A stretch of 64,000 bases of DNA from assembly GCF_009649735.1 (NCBI RefSeq), contig NZ_WJNH01000015.1:1-64000 (forward strand), read 5' to 3'. The position numbers and the translations under genes are program-made. Below the pieces are notes generated by a model, which was not told where the DNA came from, did no database searches, and saw nothing but the letters and a program-made list of their open reading frames with translations. Shown in pieces: positions 42,605 to 53,354 of this stretch (its first letter is position 1; every line of letters begins with the position of its first letter). Source of the stretch: Salinibacillus xinjiangensis (GTDB lineage: Bacteria; Bacillota; Bacilli; Bacillales; Alkalibacillaceae).

Positions 42605-43108
42605 ATGCGTGTAAATATTGATCCGAACAAGTTGGATCTTGAAGAACGTGTAGTTACAGTTAATCGTGTAGCGAAAGTTGTTAAAGGTGGACGTCGTTTC
42701 CGTTTTACAGCTCTAGTAGTTGTAGGAGATAAAAATGGTCATGTTGGCTTTGGAACAGGTAAAGCACAAGAGGTTCCAGATGCAATACGTAAAGCTATTG
42801 AGGATGCGAAGAAGAATCTTGTTGAAGTACCTATCGTTGGTACATCAATTCCACACGAAATCATCGGAGAATTTGGTGCTGGAAATATCCTTCTTAAGCC
42901 TGCTGCAGAAGGTACTGGTGTTATCGCTGGTGGACCAGTACGTGCGGTATTAGAGCTTTCCGGTATTGGTGATATCCTTTCAAAATCTTTAGGATCCAAC
43001 ACACCAATCAACATGGTACGTGCAACAATTAACGGACTTAAAAATCTTAAAAAAGCTGAAGATGTTGCAAAACTACGTGGTAAGTCAGTAGAAGAATTGC
43101 TAGGATAA
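42605..43108 (+). CDS. rpsE: 30S ribosomal protein S5
   Basis: A 167-residue protein of the decoding and mRNA-entry region. The N-terminal dsRNA-binding-like domain contains [20 protein letters not shown], where spectinomycin-resistance changes map; it appears wild type. The block [20 protein letters not shown] follows. AAAGGAGGG precedes ATG 42605. Confidence 0.98.
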   Translation: MRVNIDPNKLDLEERVVTVNRVAKVVKGGRRFRFTALVVVGDKNGHVGFGTGKAQEVPDAIRKAIEDAKKNLVEVPIVGTSIPHEIIGEFGAGNILLKPAAEGTGVIAGGPVRAVLELSGIGDILSKSLGSNTPINMVRATINGLKNLKKAEDVAKLRGKSVEELLG

Positions 43109-43121
43109 GGAGGGATATAAC

Positions 43122-43304
43122 ATGGCAAACAAATTGGAAATTACCCTCAATAGAAGCGTAATCGGAAGACCAGAAGATCAACGCGCAACAGTAAAAGCTC
43201 TAGGACTTAAAAAAATTCGCCAAACAGTTATTCATGAAGACACACCGCAGATTCGCGGTATGGTGAATAAGGTGTCCCATCTTGTTGCAGTGAAAGAAGC
43301 GTAA
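43122..43304 (+). CDS. rpmD: 50S ribosomal protein L30
   Basis: A 60-residue protein of the large subunit with the short bacterial L30 fold: [20 protein letters not shown] and [21 protein letters not shown] precedes the ATG at 43122. It lies between rpsE and rplO as usual. Confidence 0.97.
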   Translation: MANKLEITLNRSVIGRPEDQRATVKALGLKKIRQTVIHEDTPQIRGMVNKVSHLVAVKEA

Positions 43305-43334
43305 TTTACATTAGTTTTAAGAGGAGGTGCTACC

Positions 43335-43775
43335 ATGAAACTTCATGAATTAAAACCTGAAAAGGGTACTCGTAAGACTCGTAATCGAGTAGGTCGTGGA
43401 ATGTCTTCAGGAAACGGTAAAACATCAGGTCGTGGTCATAAAGGACAAAAGGCTCGTTCTGGTGGCGGTGTTCGTCCAGGTTTTGAAGGTGGTCAAATGC
43501 CACTTTTCCAAAGACTACCTAAGCGCGGTTTTACTAATATTCACCGTAAAGAATATGCCATTATTAATCTTGAAACGTTAAATCGTTTTGAAGACGGTAC
43601 AGAAGTAACTCCAGAATTGTTACTTGAAACAGGTGCTGTAAGCAAGCTAAAAACTGGAGTGAAAGTACTTGGTAAAGGTAATCTTGAAAAGAAACTAACC
43701 GTAAAAGCTCACAAGTTTTCTGCTTCAGCTAAGGAAGCTATCGAAGCGGCGGGCGGTCAAACTGAGGTGATTTAA
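43335..43775 (+). CDS. rplO: 50S ribosomal protein L15
   Basis: A 146-residue late-assembly protein with a long basic, glycine-rich N-terminus ([20 protein letters not shown]) that winds through 23S rRNA, and a globular C-terminal part. Its TAA overlaps the secY ATG by one base (TAATG), so ribosomal protein and translocase synthesis are coupled. Confidence 0.98.
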   Translation: MKLHELKPEKGTRKTRNRVGRGMSSGNGKTSGRGHKGQKARSGGGVRPGFEGGQMPLFQRLPKRGFTNIHRKEYAIINLETLNRFEDGTEVTPELLLETGAVSKLKTGVKVLGKGNLEKKLTVKAHKFSASAKEAIEAAGGQTEVI

Positions 43776-45064
43776 TGTTCCGTACTCTCTCCAATTTTAT
43801 GCGCGTAGCTGATATTAGACGGAAAATCCTTTATACGCTAATGGCACTTGTCATTTTCCGTCTAGGTACTTTTATTCCGGTTCCATTTTCGGATAAAGAT
43901 GCACTACACTTCATGAACCAATCCAATGTATTTGGATTATTAGATACGTTTGGTGGTGGGGCTTTAAGTCAATTTTCCATTTTCGCAATGGGGATTATGC
44001 CTTATATTACCGCATCCATTGTAGTTCAGTTACTACAAATGGATGTTGTTCCTAAATTCACGGAATGGAAAAAACAAGGTGAAATGGGACGAAAGAAGTT
44101 AGCACAGGTAACACGTTATGGAACAGTTGTCCTAGCTTTTGTTCAAGCAATTGGAATGTCTGTCGGCTTTAACGCGATCTCAGGTGGACAGCTCATCCTA
44201 GATCCTGGTCCATTAACGTATATCGTTATTGCACTCGTATTAACAGCAGGAACTTCATTCTTAATGTGGCTTGGTGAGCAAATCACGGCAAATGGAGTGG
44301 GGAATGGAATATCTATTCTAATTTTTGCTGGTATTGTGGCAGCAATCCCTCAAGGAGTTAACCAATTGTATGATCAATATATTACCGGTGCCGGTGATCA
44401 ATTGTTCTTAAACGTGGTAATTCTAGCTCTAATCGTACTTGTGATCTTGGCCGTTGTTGTTGGGGTTATCTTCATTCAACAGGCATTACGTAAAATACCT
44501 GTCCAGTATGCGAAGCGTCTTGTGAATCGCTCACCTGTTGGTGGTCAATCTACACATCTGCCGTTAAAAGTAAATGCTGCTGGTGTAATTCCGGTCATTT
44601 TTGCCATTTCCTTTATTATTGCTCCAAGAACGGTTGCGCAATTCTTTGAAGGAGATGTTGCATCGTTTATAGAACGCGTATTTAATTACGAAGAGCCAAT
44701 CGGAATGATCATTTATGTAGCCTTAATTATTGCATTTACTTATTTCTATACATTTGTTCAAGTTAATCCAGAGCAAATGGCAGAAAATCTTAAGAAACAA
44801 GGCGGGTATGTACCTGGTATTCGTCCGGGTAAGAATACTGAGACGTATTTAAAACGAGTTATGTATCGTCTAACATTTGTTGGATCTATCTTCCTTGCAG
44901 CCGTTTCTGTATTACCTATTTTGTTAGGTTCAGCTGCAGGTTTACCTTCTGCCGTTCAAATTGGCGGAACTAGCTTGCTCATCGTGGTCAGCGTAGGATT
45001 GGAAACGATGAAGCAATTAGAAAGCCAACTAGTGAAACGACATTATAAAGGATTCATCAAATAA
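43775..45064 (+). CDS. secY: preprotein translocase subunit SecY
   Basis: A 429-residue channel protein with ten expected membrane helices. The plug and gate region is present (QSNVFGLLDTFGGGALSQFS, FAMGIMPYITASIV), as are the cytoplasmic loops that bind SecA and the ribosome (YAKRLVNRSPVGG, PGIRPGKNTETYL). The partner SecE is encoded at 17389. The start overlaps rplO; adk follows after 39 bases. Confidence 0.98.
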   Translation: MFRTLSNFMRVADIRRKILYTLMALVIFRLGTFIPVPFSDKDALHFMNQSNVFGLLDTFGGGALSQFSIFAMGIMPYITASIVVQLLQMDVVPKFTEWKKQGEMGRKKLAQVTRYGTVVLAFVQAIGMSVGFNAISGGQLILDPGPLTYIVIALVLTAGTSFLMWLGEQITANGVGNGISILIFAGIVAAIPQGVNQLYDQYITGAGDQLFLNVVILALIVLVILAVVVGVIFIQQALRKIPVQYAKRLVNRSPVGGQSTHLPLKVNAAGVIPVIFAISFIIAPRTVAQFFEGDVASFIERVFNYEEPIGMIIYVALIIAFTYFYTFVQVNPEQMAENLKKQGGYVPGIRPGKNTETYLKRVMYRLTFVGSIFLAAVSVLPILLGSAAGLPSAVQIGGTSLLIVVSVGLETMKQLESQLVKRHYKGFIK

Positions 45065-45082
45065 AAGACTTAGAATGGATAA

Positions 45083-45757
<675 letters not shown>

Positions 45758-45887
45758 GAACGCTTGACAATAGATAGACCGTTGTAACTGTTGATGGAAA
45801 ACGATGTGCTTTATCTAGGGCACGCATGAGTCGTTACAGAAGATGGTTTTGAAATAATAACAAAAGCCTAAGTGAAGGTGATTATTT
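45758..45887 (+). other. intergenic region in the usual place of map
   Basis: These 130 bases hold no methionine aminopeptidase sequence. TGTAAC (45783-45788) and GTTACA (45833-45838) enclose a second stem, GTGC (45806-45809) with GCAC (45820-45823). TTGACA at 45764-45769 is a perfect -35 hexamer, but no matching -10 box is seen. Confidence 0.5.
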
Positions 45888-46200
45888 TTGAGTGAATCTG
45901 AGTCGAGTCCCAGAATAGGTCAAATTGTTCGGGTCGTCCAGGGGCGAGAGTTTGGTCAATATGCGGTTATCATTGATATTGTTGATGAGCGATTTGTTTC
46001 ATTAGCAGATGGTGATAAGCGAAAATATGACAAACCAAAACTGAAAAACTTACAGCACATTGAACTTTGTGATTATGTATCACCTGAAGTAAGAAATAGC
46101 TTGTTAGAAACTGGTCGAGTTACAAACGGTAAATTGCGTTTTGCCTTATCAAAATTTATCAATGAGAATTTGATTGATTTGAAGAAGGGAGATCAACTCG

Positions 46201-46208
<8 letters not shown>
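45888..46208 (+). CDS. KOW domain-containing RNA-binding protein (YbzG-like)
   Basis: A 106-residue protein with an N-terminal KOW segment ([20 protein letters not shown]) and a charged C-terminal half without known motifs. Relatives with L14e/L24-like KOW folds stand in this position between map and infA in Bacillus; function is unknown, and an RNA or ribosome role is inferred. The TTG at 45888 follows GAAGGTGAT. Its end overlaps infA by 8 bases, so the two are translationally linked. Confidence 0.85.
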
Positions 46209-46562
<354 letters not shown>

Positions 46563-46578
46563 GGAGGTGCTTGGCTAA

Positions 46579-46944
46579 ATGGCACGTATAGCAGGTGTAG
46601 ATATTCCTCGTGATAAAAGAGTTGTAATATCATTAACATATATTTATGGAATTGGTAAATCAGCTGCAGCAAAAGTTGTTGAGGATGCAGGAGTTTCTCC
46701 TGATACTCGTGTACGTGATCTAACTGAAGATGAATTAGGTCGTATCCGTACAGAAGTAAACAACCTTACTGTAGAGGGTGATCTTCGTCGTGAAACATCA
46801 TTAAACGTAAAACGTTTGATTGAGATTGGTTCTTATCGTGGTATTCGTCACCGTCGAGGATTACCAGTAAGAGGTCAAAACACGAAGAACAACTCTCGTA
46901 CTCGTAAAGGTCCAAAACGTACTGTTGCAAATAAACGTAAATAA
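46579..46944 (+). CDS. rpsM: 30S ribosomal protein S13
   Basis: A 121-residue protein of the 30S head that contacts P-site tRNA and bridges to L5. It starts [20 protein letters not shown] and has the helix-two-turn-helix and basic tail [29 protein letters not shown] precedes the ATG. Confidence 0.98.
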   Translation: MARIAGVDIPRDKRVVISLTYIYGIGKSAAAKVVEDAGVSPDTRVRDLTEDELGRIRTEVNNLTVEGDLRRETSLNVKRLIEIGSYRGIRHRRGLPVRGQNTKNNSRTRKGPKRTVANKRK

Positions 46945-46968
46945 TAAATAAAGGAGGTTAGCTACTAA

Positions 46969-47364
46969 ATGGCTCGTAAAAATACTGCAACTCGCAGAAA
47001 GCGTAAAGTCAAAAAGAATATAGAATCAGGTGTCGCGCATATCCGTTCAACATTTAACAACACAATTGTAACCATTACGGATACGCATGGTAACTCTATT
47101 GCTTGGAGCAGTGCTGGTGCTTTAGGTTTTAAAGGCTCTCGTAAGTCTACTCCTTTCGCGGCTCAAATGGCTGCAGAGGCATCTGCTAAAACAGCAATGG
47201 AGAATGGTGTGAAAACAATTGAAGTAGCTGTTAAAGGCCCTGGCGCAGGACGTGAAGCAGCAATCCGTGCACTTCAGGCTGCAGGTCTTGAAGTAACAGC
47301 AATCTCTGATGTTACACCAGTACCTCATAATGGGTGCCGCCCACCAAAACGTCGTCGTGTTTAA
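46969..47364 (+). CDS. rpsK: 30S ribosomal protein S11
   Basis: A 131-residue protein of the 30S platform near the mRNA exit. It has [20 protein letters not shown] and ends [18 protein letters not shown], the usual C-terminus carrying the asparagine-glycine pair that isomerises in other bacteria. AAAGGAGGT precedes ATG 46969. Confidence 0.98.
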   Translation: MARKNTATRRKRKVKKNIESGVAHIRSTFNNTIVTITDTHGNSIAWSSAGALGFKGSRKSTPFAAQMAAEASAKTAMENGVKTIEVAVKGPGAGREAAIRALQAAGLEVTAISDVTPVPHNGCRPPKRRRV

Positions 47365-47374
47365 TATCGTTTTG

Positions 47375-47518
47375 TATAGACATTTGTTACCCTGTCTATA
47401 ATGGGTTATGATAGCTTTATACATCCATGCACGCCACAACAGGACATTTTCATCTCACGTGATAACAACGGGGGAACTTGCCTACCTGAGGAATTTCGGT
47501 TAGACATGGGTCTAGCCG
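47375..47518 (+). promoter_or_regulatory. rpoA upstream region with two inverted repeats
   Basis: TATAGACA (47375-47382) and TGTCTATA (47393-47400) form a perfect palindrome overlapping a TATAAT hexamer (47397-47402); no good -35 box is visible. Further down, CGGTTAGAC (47497-47505) pairs with GTCTAGCCG (47510-47518), one G-U pair, 4-base loop, about 15 bases before the rpoA Shine-Dalgarno. These could tune rpoA output relative to rpsK. Confidence 0.45.
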
Positions 47519-47551
47519 GGGTTTCGACGTTTTGAAGGAGGGTTTTAATAA

Positions 47552-48496
47552 ATGATCGAAATTGAAAAGCCAAAAATTGAGACGGTTGAAGTAAGTGAAG
47601 ATGCAACATTTGGAAAGTTCGTTGTTGAACCACTCGAACGTGGATATGGAACAACAATGGGTAACTCCTTGCGTCGTATCCTATTATCCTCACTCCCAGG
47701 TGCTGCGGTAACATCTGTTCAAATCGATGGAGTACTTCATGAATTTTCAACTGTAGAAGGTGTCGTAGAAGATGTTACAACCATCATTTTAAATCTTAAG
47801 AAGCTAGCATTAAAAATCTACTCTGACGATGTTAAAACGATGGAGATTGATGTTCAGGGAGAAGGAACTGTTACGGCTGCTGATATTACCCATGATAGTG
47901 ATGTCGAAATCTTAAATCCAGATCTTCACATAGCAACACTATCAAGCAATGCACATTTCCATATGCGCATTACGGCAGAACGTGGTCGTGGCTATCGTCC
48001 ATCAGAAGAAAACAAGAAGGAAGACCAACCAATCGGTGTTATTCCTGTTGACTCTATCTTCACCCCAGTTTCTCGTGTAACCTTTCAGGTGGAAAATACA
48101 CGTGTAGGGCAAGTGGCGAATTTTGATAAGTTAACATTAGACGTTTGGACCGATGGAAGCATTCGACCAGAAGAAGCAGTATCTTTAGGTGCTAAAATTT
48201 TCACAGAGCATTTAAACATTTTTGTAGGCCTTACAGATGAAGCACAAAACGCAGAAATCATGGTAGAAAAAGAAGAAGACCAAAAAGAAAAAGTGCTTGA
48301 AATGACCATTGAAGAATTGGATTTATCTGTACGTTCTTACAACTGTTTAAAGCGTGCTGGAATCAATTCAGTTCAAGAACTCGCTCAGAAGTCAGAAGAA
48401 GACATGATGAAAGTCCGCAATCTTGGACGTAAATCACTCGACGAAGTGAAACACAAACTTCATGATTTAGGCTTAGGCTTGCGTAACGACGATTAA
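47552..48496 (+). CDS. rpoA: RNA polymerase subunit alpha
   Basis: A 314-residue subunit that nucleates polymerase assembly. The N-terminal dimerisation domain ([20 protein letters not shown]) covers about residues 1-230. The C-terminal domain ([20 protein letters not shown], about 250-314) binds UP elements and activators. GAAGGAGGG precedes ATG 47552. An unusually long 187-base gap separates it from rpsK. Confidence 0.98.
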   Translation: MIEIEKPKIETVEVSEDATFGKFVVEPLERGYGTTMGNSLRRILLSSLPGAAVTSVQIDGVLHEFSTVEGVVEDVTTIILNLKKLALKIYSDDVKTMEIDVQGEGTVTAADITHDSDVEILNPDLHIATLSSNAHFHMRITAERGRGYRPSEENKKEDQPIGVIPVDSIFTPVSRVTFQVENTRVGQVANFDKLTLDVWTDGSIRPEEAVSLGAKIFTEHLNIFVGLTDEAQNAEIMVEKEEDQKEKVLEMTIEELDLSVRSYNCLKRAGINSVQELAQKSEEDMMKVRNLGRKSLDEVKHKLHDLGLGLRNDD

Positions 48497-48541
48497 AGAT
48501 AAAAGGCAGCTTGAGAGTTTCATGAAAAGGAGGGAATCGAA

Positions 48542-48904
48542 ATGGCTAATGCTAAGCTTGGTCGTACAACGGATCAACGCATGGCGTTACTCCGCAATCT
48601 TGCAACAGACTTAATCGTTCACGAACGTATTGAGACAACTGAACAAAAAGCGAAGGAGCTTCGTTCAGTAGTTGAAAAGATGATTACACTTGGTAAACGC
48701 GGTGACTTGCATGCACGCCGTCAAGCAGAATCATTTTTACGTAAAGTTGATGCAGGTGAAGAGGGAGAGCAAAACGCATTGCAAAAGCTTTTCACTGATG
48801 TTGCACCACGATATGAAGATCGTCAAGGTGGCTACACTCGTATCCTAAAACTTGGTGAGAGACGTGGCGACGGTGCAAAAATGGTGATCATTGAACTAGT
48901 TTAA
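48542..48904 (+). CDS. rplQ: 50S ribosomal protein L17
   Basis: A 120-residue protein near the tunnel exit. It starts [20 protein letters not shown] and has [20 protein letters not shown]-type family sequence; it ends [19 protein letters not shown]. It is the last gene of the alpha part and is followed by a terminator. Confidence 0.97.
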   Translation: MANAKLGRTTDQRMALLRNLATDLIVHERIETTEQKAKELRSVVEKMITLGKRGDLHARRQAESFLRKVDAGEEGEQNALQKLFTDVAPRYEDRQGGYTRILKLGERRGDGAKMVIIELV

Positions 48905-48914
48905 TGATTAGTTG

Positions 48915-48957
48915 AAAAGGGCGGTTTACATCGTTTGATGTGGAACCGGCCTTTTTT
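48915..48957 (+). terminator. terminator at the end of the ribosomal protein superoperon
   Basis: The arms AAGG-CGGTT-ACATC and GATGT-AACCG-CCTT fold with small bulges around a 4-base loop and run into TTTTTT. Confidence 0.85.
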
Positions 48958-49305
48958 GTTTGGCATAAAAGAAGGTGAATAAGCGAAATTATGACGGGAT
49001 TATTAAGAATAGTGACATGAATGAAGGGTGTAGACTGAATAAAGAGAAGAAGTGACGGGAATATTCGGAAGTCTGAATTGAATGGATGTTAACTCTGACA
49101 GGTATGCTATAGCTTTAGACAAGATTAATCAGCATAATGACAGAATCCCGGCTCTGTCCAAATGGAAGCTGTTTTAACACATCTTGACCGTTATTATATA
49201 TTTGAATTTATAACTAGCACGTATTCTATGTTAAAATTAAGAGGTTAGTTTGGAAATGAAATTCTATTACCAAGGAAATAGTGGAGTAGAGAAGAGGTGG
49301 TTATA
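48958..49305. other. gap between rplQ and ecfA1
   Basis: About 350 bases without a recognisable gene. TGACGGGAT near 48992 and TGACGGGAA near 49055 form a short direct repeat. GACAGA (49139-49144) pairs with TCTGTC (49153-49158). A weak promoter is possible: TTGACC (49184-49189), 17-18 bases, TTATAA (about 49208-49213). The origin of the stretch is unclear. Confidence 0.4.
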
Positions 49306-50148
49306 GTGGAGCCGAGACATTATATAGAATTCCAGGATGTATCCTTTCAGTACCCTAATAGCGAAGACTGGGCATTAAAGGGTGTGTCTTTTCATATTAA
49401 ACCAAATGAGTGGGTAGCGATTATTGGCCACAATGGCTCAGGAAAGTCAACGATTGCAAAGTTGATGAATGGTTTGTTATCTCCTCAACAAGGTACGATC
49501 CATGTGCAGGAATTGCCTATAAATCAGGAAACGATTTGGGATGTACGGAAAAAGGTAGGTATGGTATTTCAAAACCCTGATAATCAATTTGTCGGTACAA
49601 CCGTCATTGATGATGTTGCTTTCGGTTTAGAAAACCACGGTATACCTAGAGAGGATATGCAAAAACGAATATCCTACAGCCTAAAAGCTGTAAATATGGA
49701 AGAATATGTGAATCACGAGCCTCATAATCTTTCAGGTGGGCAAAAGCAACGGGTAGCCATTGCAAGTGTGCTTGCGGTAGAGCCAGAACTGATTATCTTA
49801 GACGAGGCAACAGCTATGTTAGATCCCAAAGGCCGAAATTCAATCATGAATACGGTACATCAAGTGAGACAAGATCGTGATGTTTCCGTTGTGACCATTA
49901 CCCATGACTTGAATGAAGTGTTGTTTGCAGATCGAGTGATTGTCATGAATGAAGGTAATGTTTGGTTTGAAGGAACACCAAGAGAAGTATTCCAAAAACA
50001 CGACGAGCTACAGGCAATTGGTTTGGATACGCCATTTGTAACACAGCTTTCTAGACATTTAAACAAACTAGGGATTTCCTTACACAAGGAGCCCTTAACA
50101 CATAAGGATTTGATGGATGAACTATGGACATTACATTCGACAAGGTAA
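49306..50148 (+). CDS. ecfA1: energy-coupling factor transporter ATPase EcfA1
   Basis: A 280-residue ABC ATPase of the group II ECF module that powers several vitamin and trace-nutrient S components. Walker A is GHNGSGKST, the Q-loop is [10 protein letters not shown], the signature LSGGQKQR and Walker B LIILDEA. GAAGAGGTGG at 49291-49300 favours the GTG at 49306; the frame is open from a GTG at 49297. It overlaps ecfA2 by 25 bases. Confidence 0.95.
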   Translation: MEPRHYIEFQDVSFQYPNSEDWALKGVSFHIKPNEWVAIIGHNGSGKSTIAKLMNGLLSPQQGTIHVQELPINQETIWDVRKKVGMVFQNPDNQFVGTTVIDDVAFGLENHGIPREDMQKRISYSLKAVNMEEYVNHEPHNLSGGQKQRVAIASVLAVEPELIILDEATAMLDPKGRNSIMNTVHQVRQDRDVSVVTITHDLNEVLFADRVIVMNEGNVWFEGTPREVFQKHDELQAIGLDTPFVTQLSRHLNKLGISLHKEPLTHKDLMDELWTLHSTR

Positions 50149-50996
50149 GTCATATCTACCAAAAAAATACCCCATTTGAATATAAAGCATTAGAGGATGT
50201 ATCCTTTCACATTTCCTCTGGCTCGTATGTGGCTATAATCGGCCATACTGGAAGTGGTAAGTCCACACTTATACAGCACCTTAATGGCTTGCTTAAGCCA
50301 ACTGAGGGCAAAATCCAAATGGGCAATTTTGTATTGACTGCTGACAAAAAACAAAAGGATATTATGAAGCTGCGGAAACAGGTGGGTGTCGTGTTTCAGT
50401 ATCCTGAACACCAGTTGTTTGAAGAATCAATTGAAAAGGATATTAAATTTGGTCCCCAAAACTTTGGAGTAGAGCCTGAGGTAATCAATCAACGATTACC
50501 AGAAGTCTTAAAGTCTGTTCAGCTTTCTGACCAATTGTTAAGTCGCTCGCCATTTGATTTAAGTGGTGGACAAATGAGAAGAGTGGCGATTGCTGGCGTT
50601 CTCATTATGGAACCTAATTTATTGGTGTTAGATGAGCCGACGGCAGGACTAGACCCTCGAGGTCAAAAAGAAATCATGGATATGTTTTATCGTCTTCATA
50701 AGGAAAAGAACCGGACAACCGTTTTGGTGACACACAGTATGGAGGATGCGTTACAATATGCAGATCATGTCATCATTATGGACCATGGGAAATTGTACAT
50801 GGAGGGGAATCCAATTGAGGTCTTCAGGCAAAGAGATGCATTACAGAAAGTCGGTTTAGATGTTCCGGAGGTTATTGACTTTCTAGACTCCTTTGAAAAA
50901 ACCTTTCAAAAGCCCATTGATTATCATGGACAATCCATGGATGAGCTGGCAGAAGTGATCGCGAGGATTGTAGAAGGGGGGCATCAGCGTGAGTAA
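50124..50996 (+). CDS. ecfA2: energy-coupling factor transporter ATPase EcfA2
   Basis: A 290-residue second ATPase that pairs with EcfA1. Walker A is GHTGSGKST, the Q-loop [10 protein letters not shown], the signature LSGGQMRR and Walker [14 protein letters not shown]. Overlaps with the genes on both sides (25 bases upstream, 8 downstream) imply stoichiometric synthesis of the A1-A2-T module. No S component is encoded next to it, as is normal for group II systems. Confidence 0.95.
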   Translation: MDITFDKVSHIYQKNTPFEYKALEDVSFHISSGSYVAIIGHTGSGKSTLIQHLNGLLKPTEGKIQMGNFVLTADKKQKDIMKLRKQVGVVFQYPEHQLFEESIEKDIKFGPQNFGVEPEVINQRLPEVLKSVQLSDQLLSRSPFDLSGGQMRRVAIAGVLIMEPNLLVLDEPTAGLDPRGQKEIMDMFYRLHKEKNRTTVLVTHSMEDALQYADHVIIMDHGKLYMEGNPIEVFRQRDALQKVGLDVPEVIDFLDSFEKTFQKPIDYHGQSMDELAEVIARIVEGGHQRE

Positions 50997-51786
50997 TTCC
51001 GTTATTATTGGCCAATATGTCCCTGGACACTCTCCGATTCATCGCTTAGATCCGAGAATGAAAATTGCTATAATCTTTATTTTTGTTATTGTTATTTTCT
51101 TAGCGAATAATTGGGTGAGCTACTCCATTTTAACGGCTTTTGCCTTACTAAGTACGATTTCAACAAGAATTGCACCAAGCTTTATTCTCAAAGGGTTAAA
51201 GCCTGTCTGGTTTTTGATTATTTTCACGTTTATCCTTCATCTTGTTGTTACAAAAGAAGGAGACGTGTTAATTTCCGTTTTAAATTTTGATATTTATTCA
51301 GGTGCCATATGGAAGGGACTTGAAATCTCTCTCCGGTTCTTTTTATTAATTTTAATGACTAGTCTCTTAACCTTAACGACTACACCGATTTCGATAACAG
51401 ATGCGATTGAAAGTTTATTCCATCCCTTAAATAAAATTCGTTTCCCTGTTCATGAATTAGCTCTCATGATGTCCATATCGCTTCGTTTTATTCCGACATT
51501 AATGCAGGAAACCGATAAGATCTCGAAAGCACAGGCATCAAGAGGGGTCGATTTCCGTACAGGCCCTATCAAAGAACGAATTAAAGCGGTTGTTCCATTA
51601 CTGGTTCCGTTGTTTGTTAGTGCCTTTAAGCGTGCTGAGGAGCTCGCGATGGCAATGGAGGCTAGAGGATACAACGGTGGAGAAGGTAGAACTAAGTTTA
51701 GAGAGTTGAAATTGAAAAAGGCTGATCTATTTGTTCTCATTTTTTTCATACTTGTATTGATAGGATTTTGGATTTCAAGGTCGTAA
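50989..51786 (+). CDS. ecfT: energy-coupling factor transporter transmembrane protein EcfT
   Basis: A 265-residue membrane scaffold that couples the ATPases to S components. Hydrophobic segments lie in the N-terminal half ([16 protein letters not shown] and following). The coupling helices carry the two Ala-Arg-Gly type motifs, QASRGVD and MEARGY. The GTG at 50989 overlaps ecfA2 and follows GGGGGGCATC. Confidence 0.94.
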   Translation: MSNSVIIGQYVPGHSPIHRLDPRMKIAIIFIFVIVIFLANNWVSYSILTAFALLSTISTRIAPSFILKGLKPVWFLIIFTFILHLVVTKEGDVLISVLNFDIYSGAIWKGLEISLRFFLLILMTSLLTLTTTPISITDAIESLFHPLNKIRFPVHELALMMSISLRFIPTLMQETDKISKAQASRGVDFRTGPIKERIKAVVPLLVPLFVSAFKRAEELAMAMEARGYNGGEGRTKFRELKLKKADLFVLIFFILVLIGFWISRS

Positions 51787-51795
51787 AGGATGAAG

Positions 51796-52542
51796 ATGAT
51801 GCAAAGAATGAAATGTACAATTCAGTATGATGGCACCTTTTTTTATGGCTTTCAAATACAGCCGACCAAGCGTACGGTGCAGGGAGAAATTGAACAGGCA
51901 TTGAAGCGCATGCACAGAAATCAGTTCGTTCGCATTACCCCATCGGGAAGGACAGATGCTGGTGTTCATGCAAAAGGGCAGGTTTTTCATTTTGATACTT
52001 TCTTAGATATTGAGGAATCAAAGTGGAAAAAAGCCCTTTCCTCTTTATTACCTGGTGATATTTTCGTCGTGGCTGTTGAAAAAGTGCCTGAAGATTTTCA
52101 TGCACGTTTTGGCGTTAAAGTTAAAGAATATCGCTATCAGATTTTAAACCAGTATGACCCTAACATTTTCACACGTCAGTATCATTGGCATGTTCCCTTT
52201 CCGTTGGATGTAGAAAAAATGAAAGAGGCTTGTCCATATTTGGAGGGAACGCATGATTTCACTTCATTTAGCTCAGCAAAAACGACGGTTATTGGGGATC
52301 GTGTGCGAACCATTTATCGTGTTGAATGCTTGCAAGAGGGAAATGAGCTGACCATCCGAGTTGAAGGTAGTGGCTTTTTATATAATATGGTACGCATTAT
52401 TACCGGAACGCTAGTGGAAGTTGGACAGGGGAAGAAGCGTCCTGGGGAAGTTCAAACGATACTTGCGGGCAAGGACCGTACATTGGCAGGGTTAACGGCT
52501 CCACCACAGGGATTATTCATGTGGAAGGTGACCTATGAGTAA
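51796..52542 (+). CDS. truA: tRNA pseudouridine(38-40) synthase TruA
   Basis: A 248-residue enzyme modifying uridines 38-40 in tRNA anticodon arms. The catalytic aspartate is in SGRTDAGVHA, and the later motifs FHARFGVKVKEYRY and GSGFLYNMVRIITGTL are present. Several ATGs (51790, 51796, 51799) are in frame; AAAGGA ends at 51790, favouring 51796 or 51799. In Bacillus rplM and rpsI follow; here the pur operon does, and the PurBox region begins at its stop codon. Confidence 0.94.
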   Translation: MMQRMKCTIQYDGTFFYGFQIQPTKRTVQGEIEQALKRMHRNQFVRITPSGRTDAGVHAKGQVFHFDTFLDIEESKWKKALSSLLPGDIFVVAVEKVPEDFHARFGVKVKEYRYQILNQYDPNIFTRQYHWHVPFPLDVEKMKEACPYLEGTHDFTSFSSAKTTVIGDRVRTIYRVECLQEGNELTIRVEGSGFLYNMVRIITGTLVEVGQGKKRPGEVQTILAGKDRTLAGLTAPPQGLFMWKVTYE

Positions 52543-52586
52543 AGACGAATATTGTTTGTTTATTATCGTTTTATGTTCGTGAATTT
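52541..52586 (+). promoter_or_regulatory. PurR operator (pair of PurBoxes)
   Basis: ACGAATAT (52545-52552) and, in inverted orientation, ATGTTCGT (52573-52580; reverse strand ACGAACAT) are 20 bases apart. The right half has the complete CGAACAT core of the Bacillus PurBox, the left one deviates in one position. The location, about 50-85 bases before the predicted transcript start, fits the known pur operon operator. Confidence 0.55.
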
Positions 52587-52619
52587 TAAAAAACATCTTT
52601 ATTTACCTGAAATAGATGT

Positions 52620-52625
52620 TATAAT
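52620..52625 (+). promoter_or_regulatory. -10 box of the pur operon promoter
   Basis: A perfect TATAAT; the -35 region (about 52597-52602, CTTTAT) is poor. The transcript would start near 52632, about 33 bases before the riboswitch. Confidence 0.5.
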
Positions 52626-52664
52626 GATGTTGAATTTAACAAATGAAAATAAAATAAATGATTA

Positions 52665-52840
52665 CCTCTCATATAAAGTTGGGAATATGGCCCAAAAGTT
52701 TCTACCTAGTTACCGTAAATAACTAGACTATGAGAGGAAGTATTCGTATACCTACGAATCATAATGCGTTTTATGATATTAAGGGTGCAGACTGCTTTCT
52801 CTCAGTTTATGTTGAGAGAGTGCGGTCTGCACCTTTTTTT
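52665..52840 (+). ncRNA. guanine riboswitch with terminator, pur operon
   Basis: Aptamer 52665-52737: P1 CCTCTCATA with TATGAGAGG, P2 TTGGG/CCCAA with loop AATATGG, the core AGTTTCTACC, P3 CTAGTTA/TAACTAG with loop CCGTAAA. The specificity base in GACTATG is C, so guanine or hypoxanthine is the ligand. Terminator: GGTGCAGAC (from 52784) with GTCTGCACC and seven Ts. TGAGAGGAAG (52731-52740) can instead pair with CTTTCTCTCA (52795-52804) as antiterminator. Ligand therefore turns the operon off. Confidence 0.96.
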
Positions 52841-52861
52841 ACCTTAAAAGGAGTTGATTTC

Positions 52862-53350
52862 ATGACTAAACCGCTTGTCGGTGTGATTATGGGAAGTACA
52901 TCAGACTGGGAAACGATGCGGCATACGTGTGAGGTTTTGGAGGAATGCCATGTTCCCTTTGAAAAGAAAGTGGTATCGGCTCATCGTACTCCTGATTTGA
53001 TGTTTGAATATGCAGAACAGGCAAAGGAACGAGGAATCAAAGTGATTGTGGCAGGAGCAGGAGGAGCGGCTCACTTACCAGGTATGGTGGCAGCGAAAAC
53101 AACTTTACCTGTAATTGGCGTACCTGTGCAATCTAAGGCACTAAATGGACTCGATTCTCTTTTGTCTATTGTACAAATGCCTGGAGGTGTGCCGGTTGCA
53201 ACAGTTGCCATTGGTAAGGCAGGAGCAACGAATGCAGGTCTTCTAGCCTGTGAAATGTTAGCTACACAATTTGATGAGATTGATAACCGTCTTCAAGAAC
53301 GTCGTGAACAAATACGTATACAATCTGAACAAAGTAGTAAGGAGCTATAA
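52862..53350 (+). CDS. purE: 5-(carboxyamino)imidazole ribonucleotide mutase
   Basis: A 162-residue class I PurE converting N5-CAIR to CAIR. It has the [13 protein letters not shown] substrate loop near residue 8, SAHRTPD with the catalytic histidine, and [14 protein letters not shown] 52862 follows AAAAGGAGTTG and gives the exact length; the frame is open upstream into the riboswitch. It is the first gene of the operon. Confidence 0.97.
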   Translation: MTKPLVGVIMGSTSDWETMRHTCEVLEECHVPFEKKVVSAHRTPDLMFEYAEQAKERGIKVIVAGAGGAAHLPGMVAAKTTLPVIGVPVQSKALNGLDSLLSIVQMPGGVPVATVAIGKAGATNAGLLACEMLATQFDEIDNRLQERREQIRIQSEQSSKEL

Positions 53351-53354
53351 ATCT

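Noticed and set aside
49010-49170. Short peptides of 12-16 codons in the rplQ-ecfA1 gap
   Set aside because: None has a convincing Shine-Dalgarno; frames this short are expected by chance.
52730-52861. Upstream part of the purE frame
   Set aside because: It overlaps the riboswitch expression platform; translation here would be chance.
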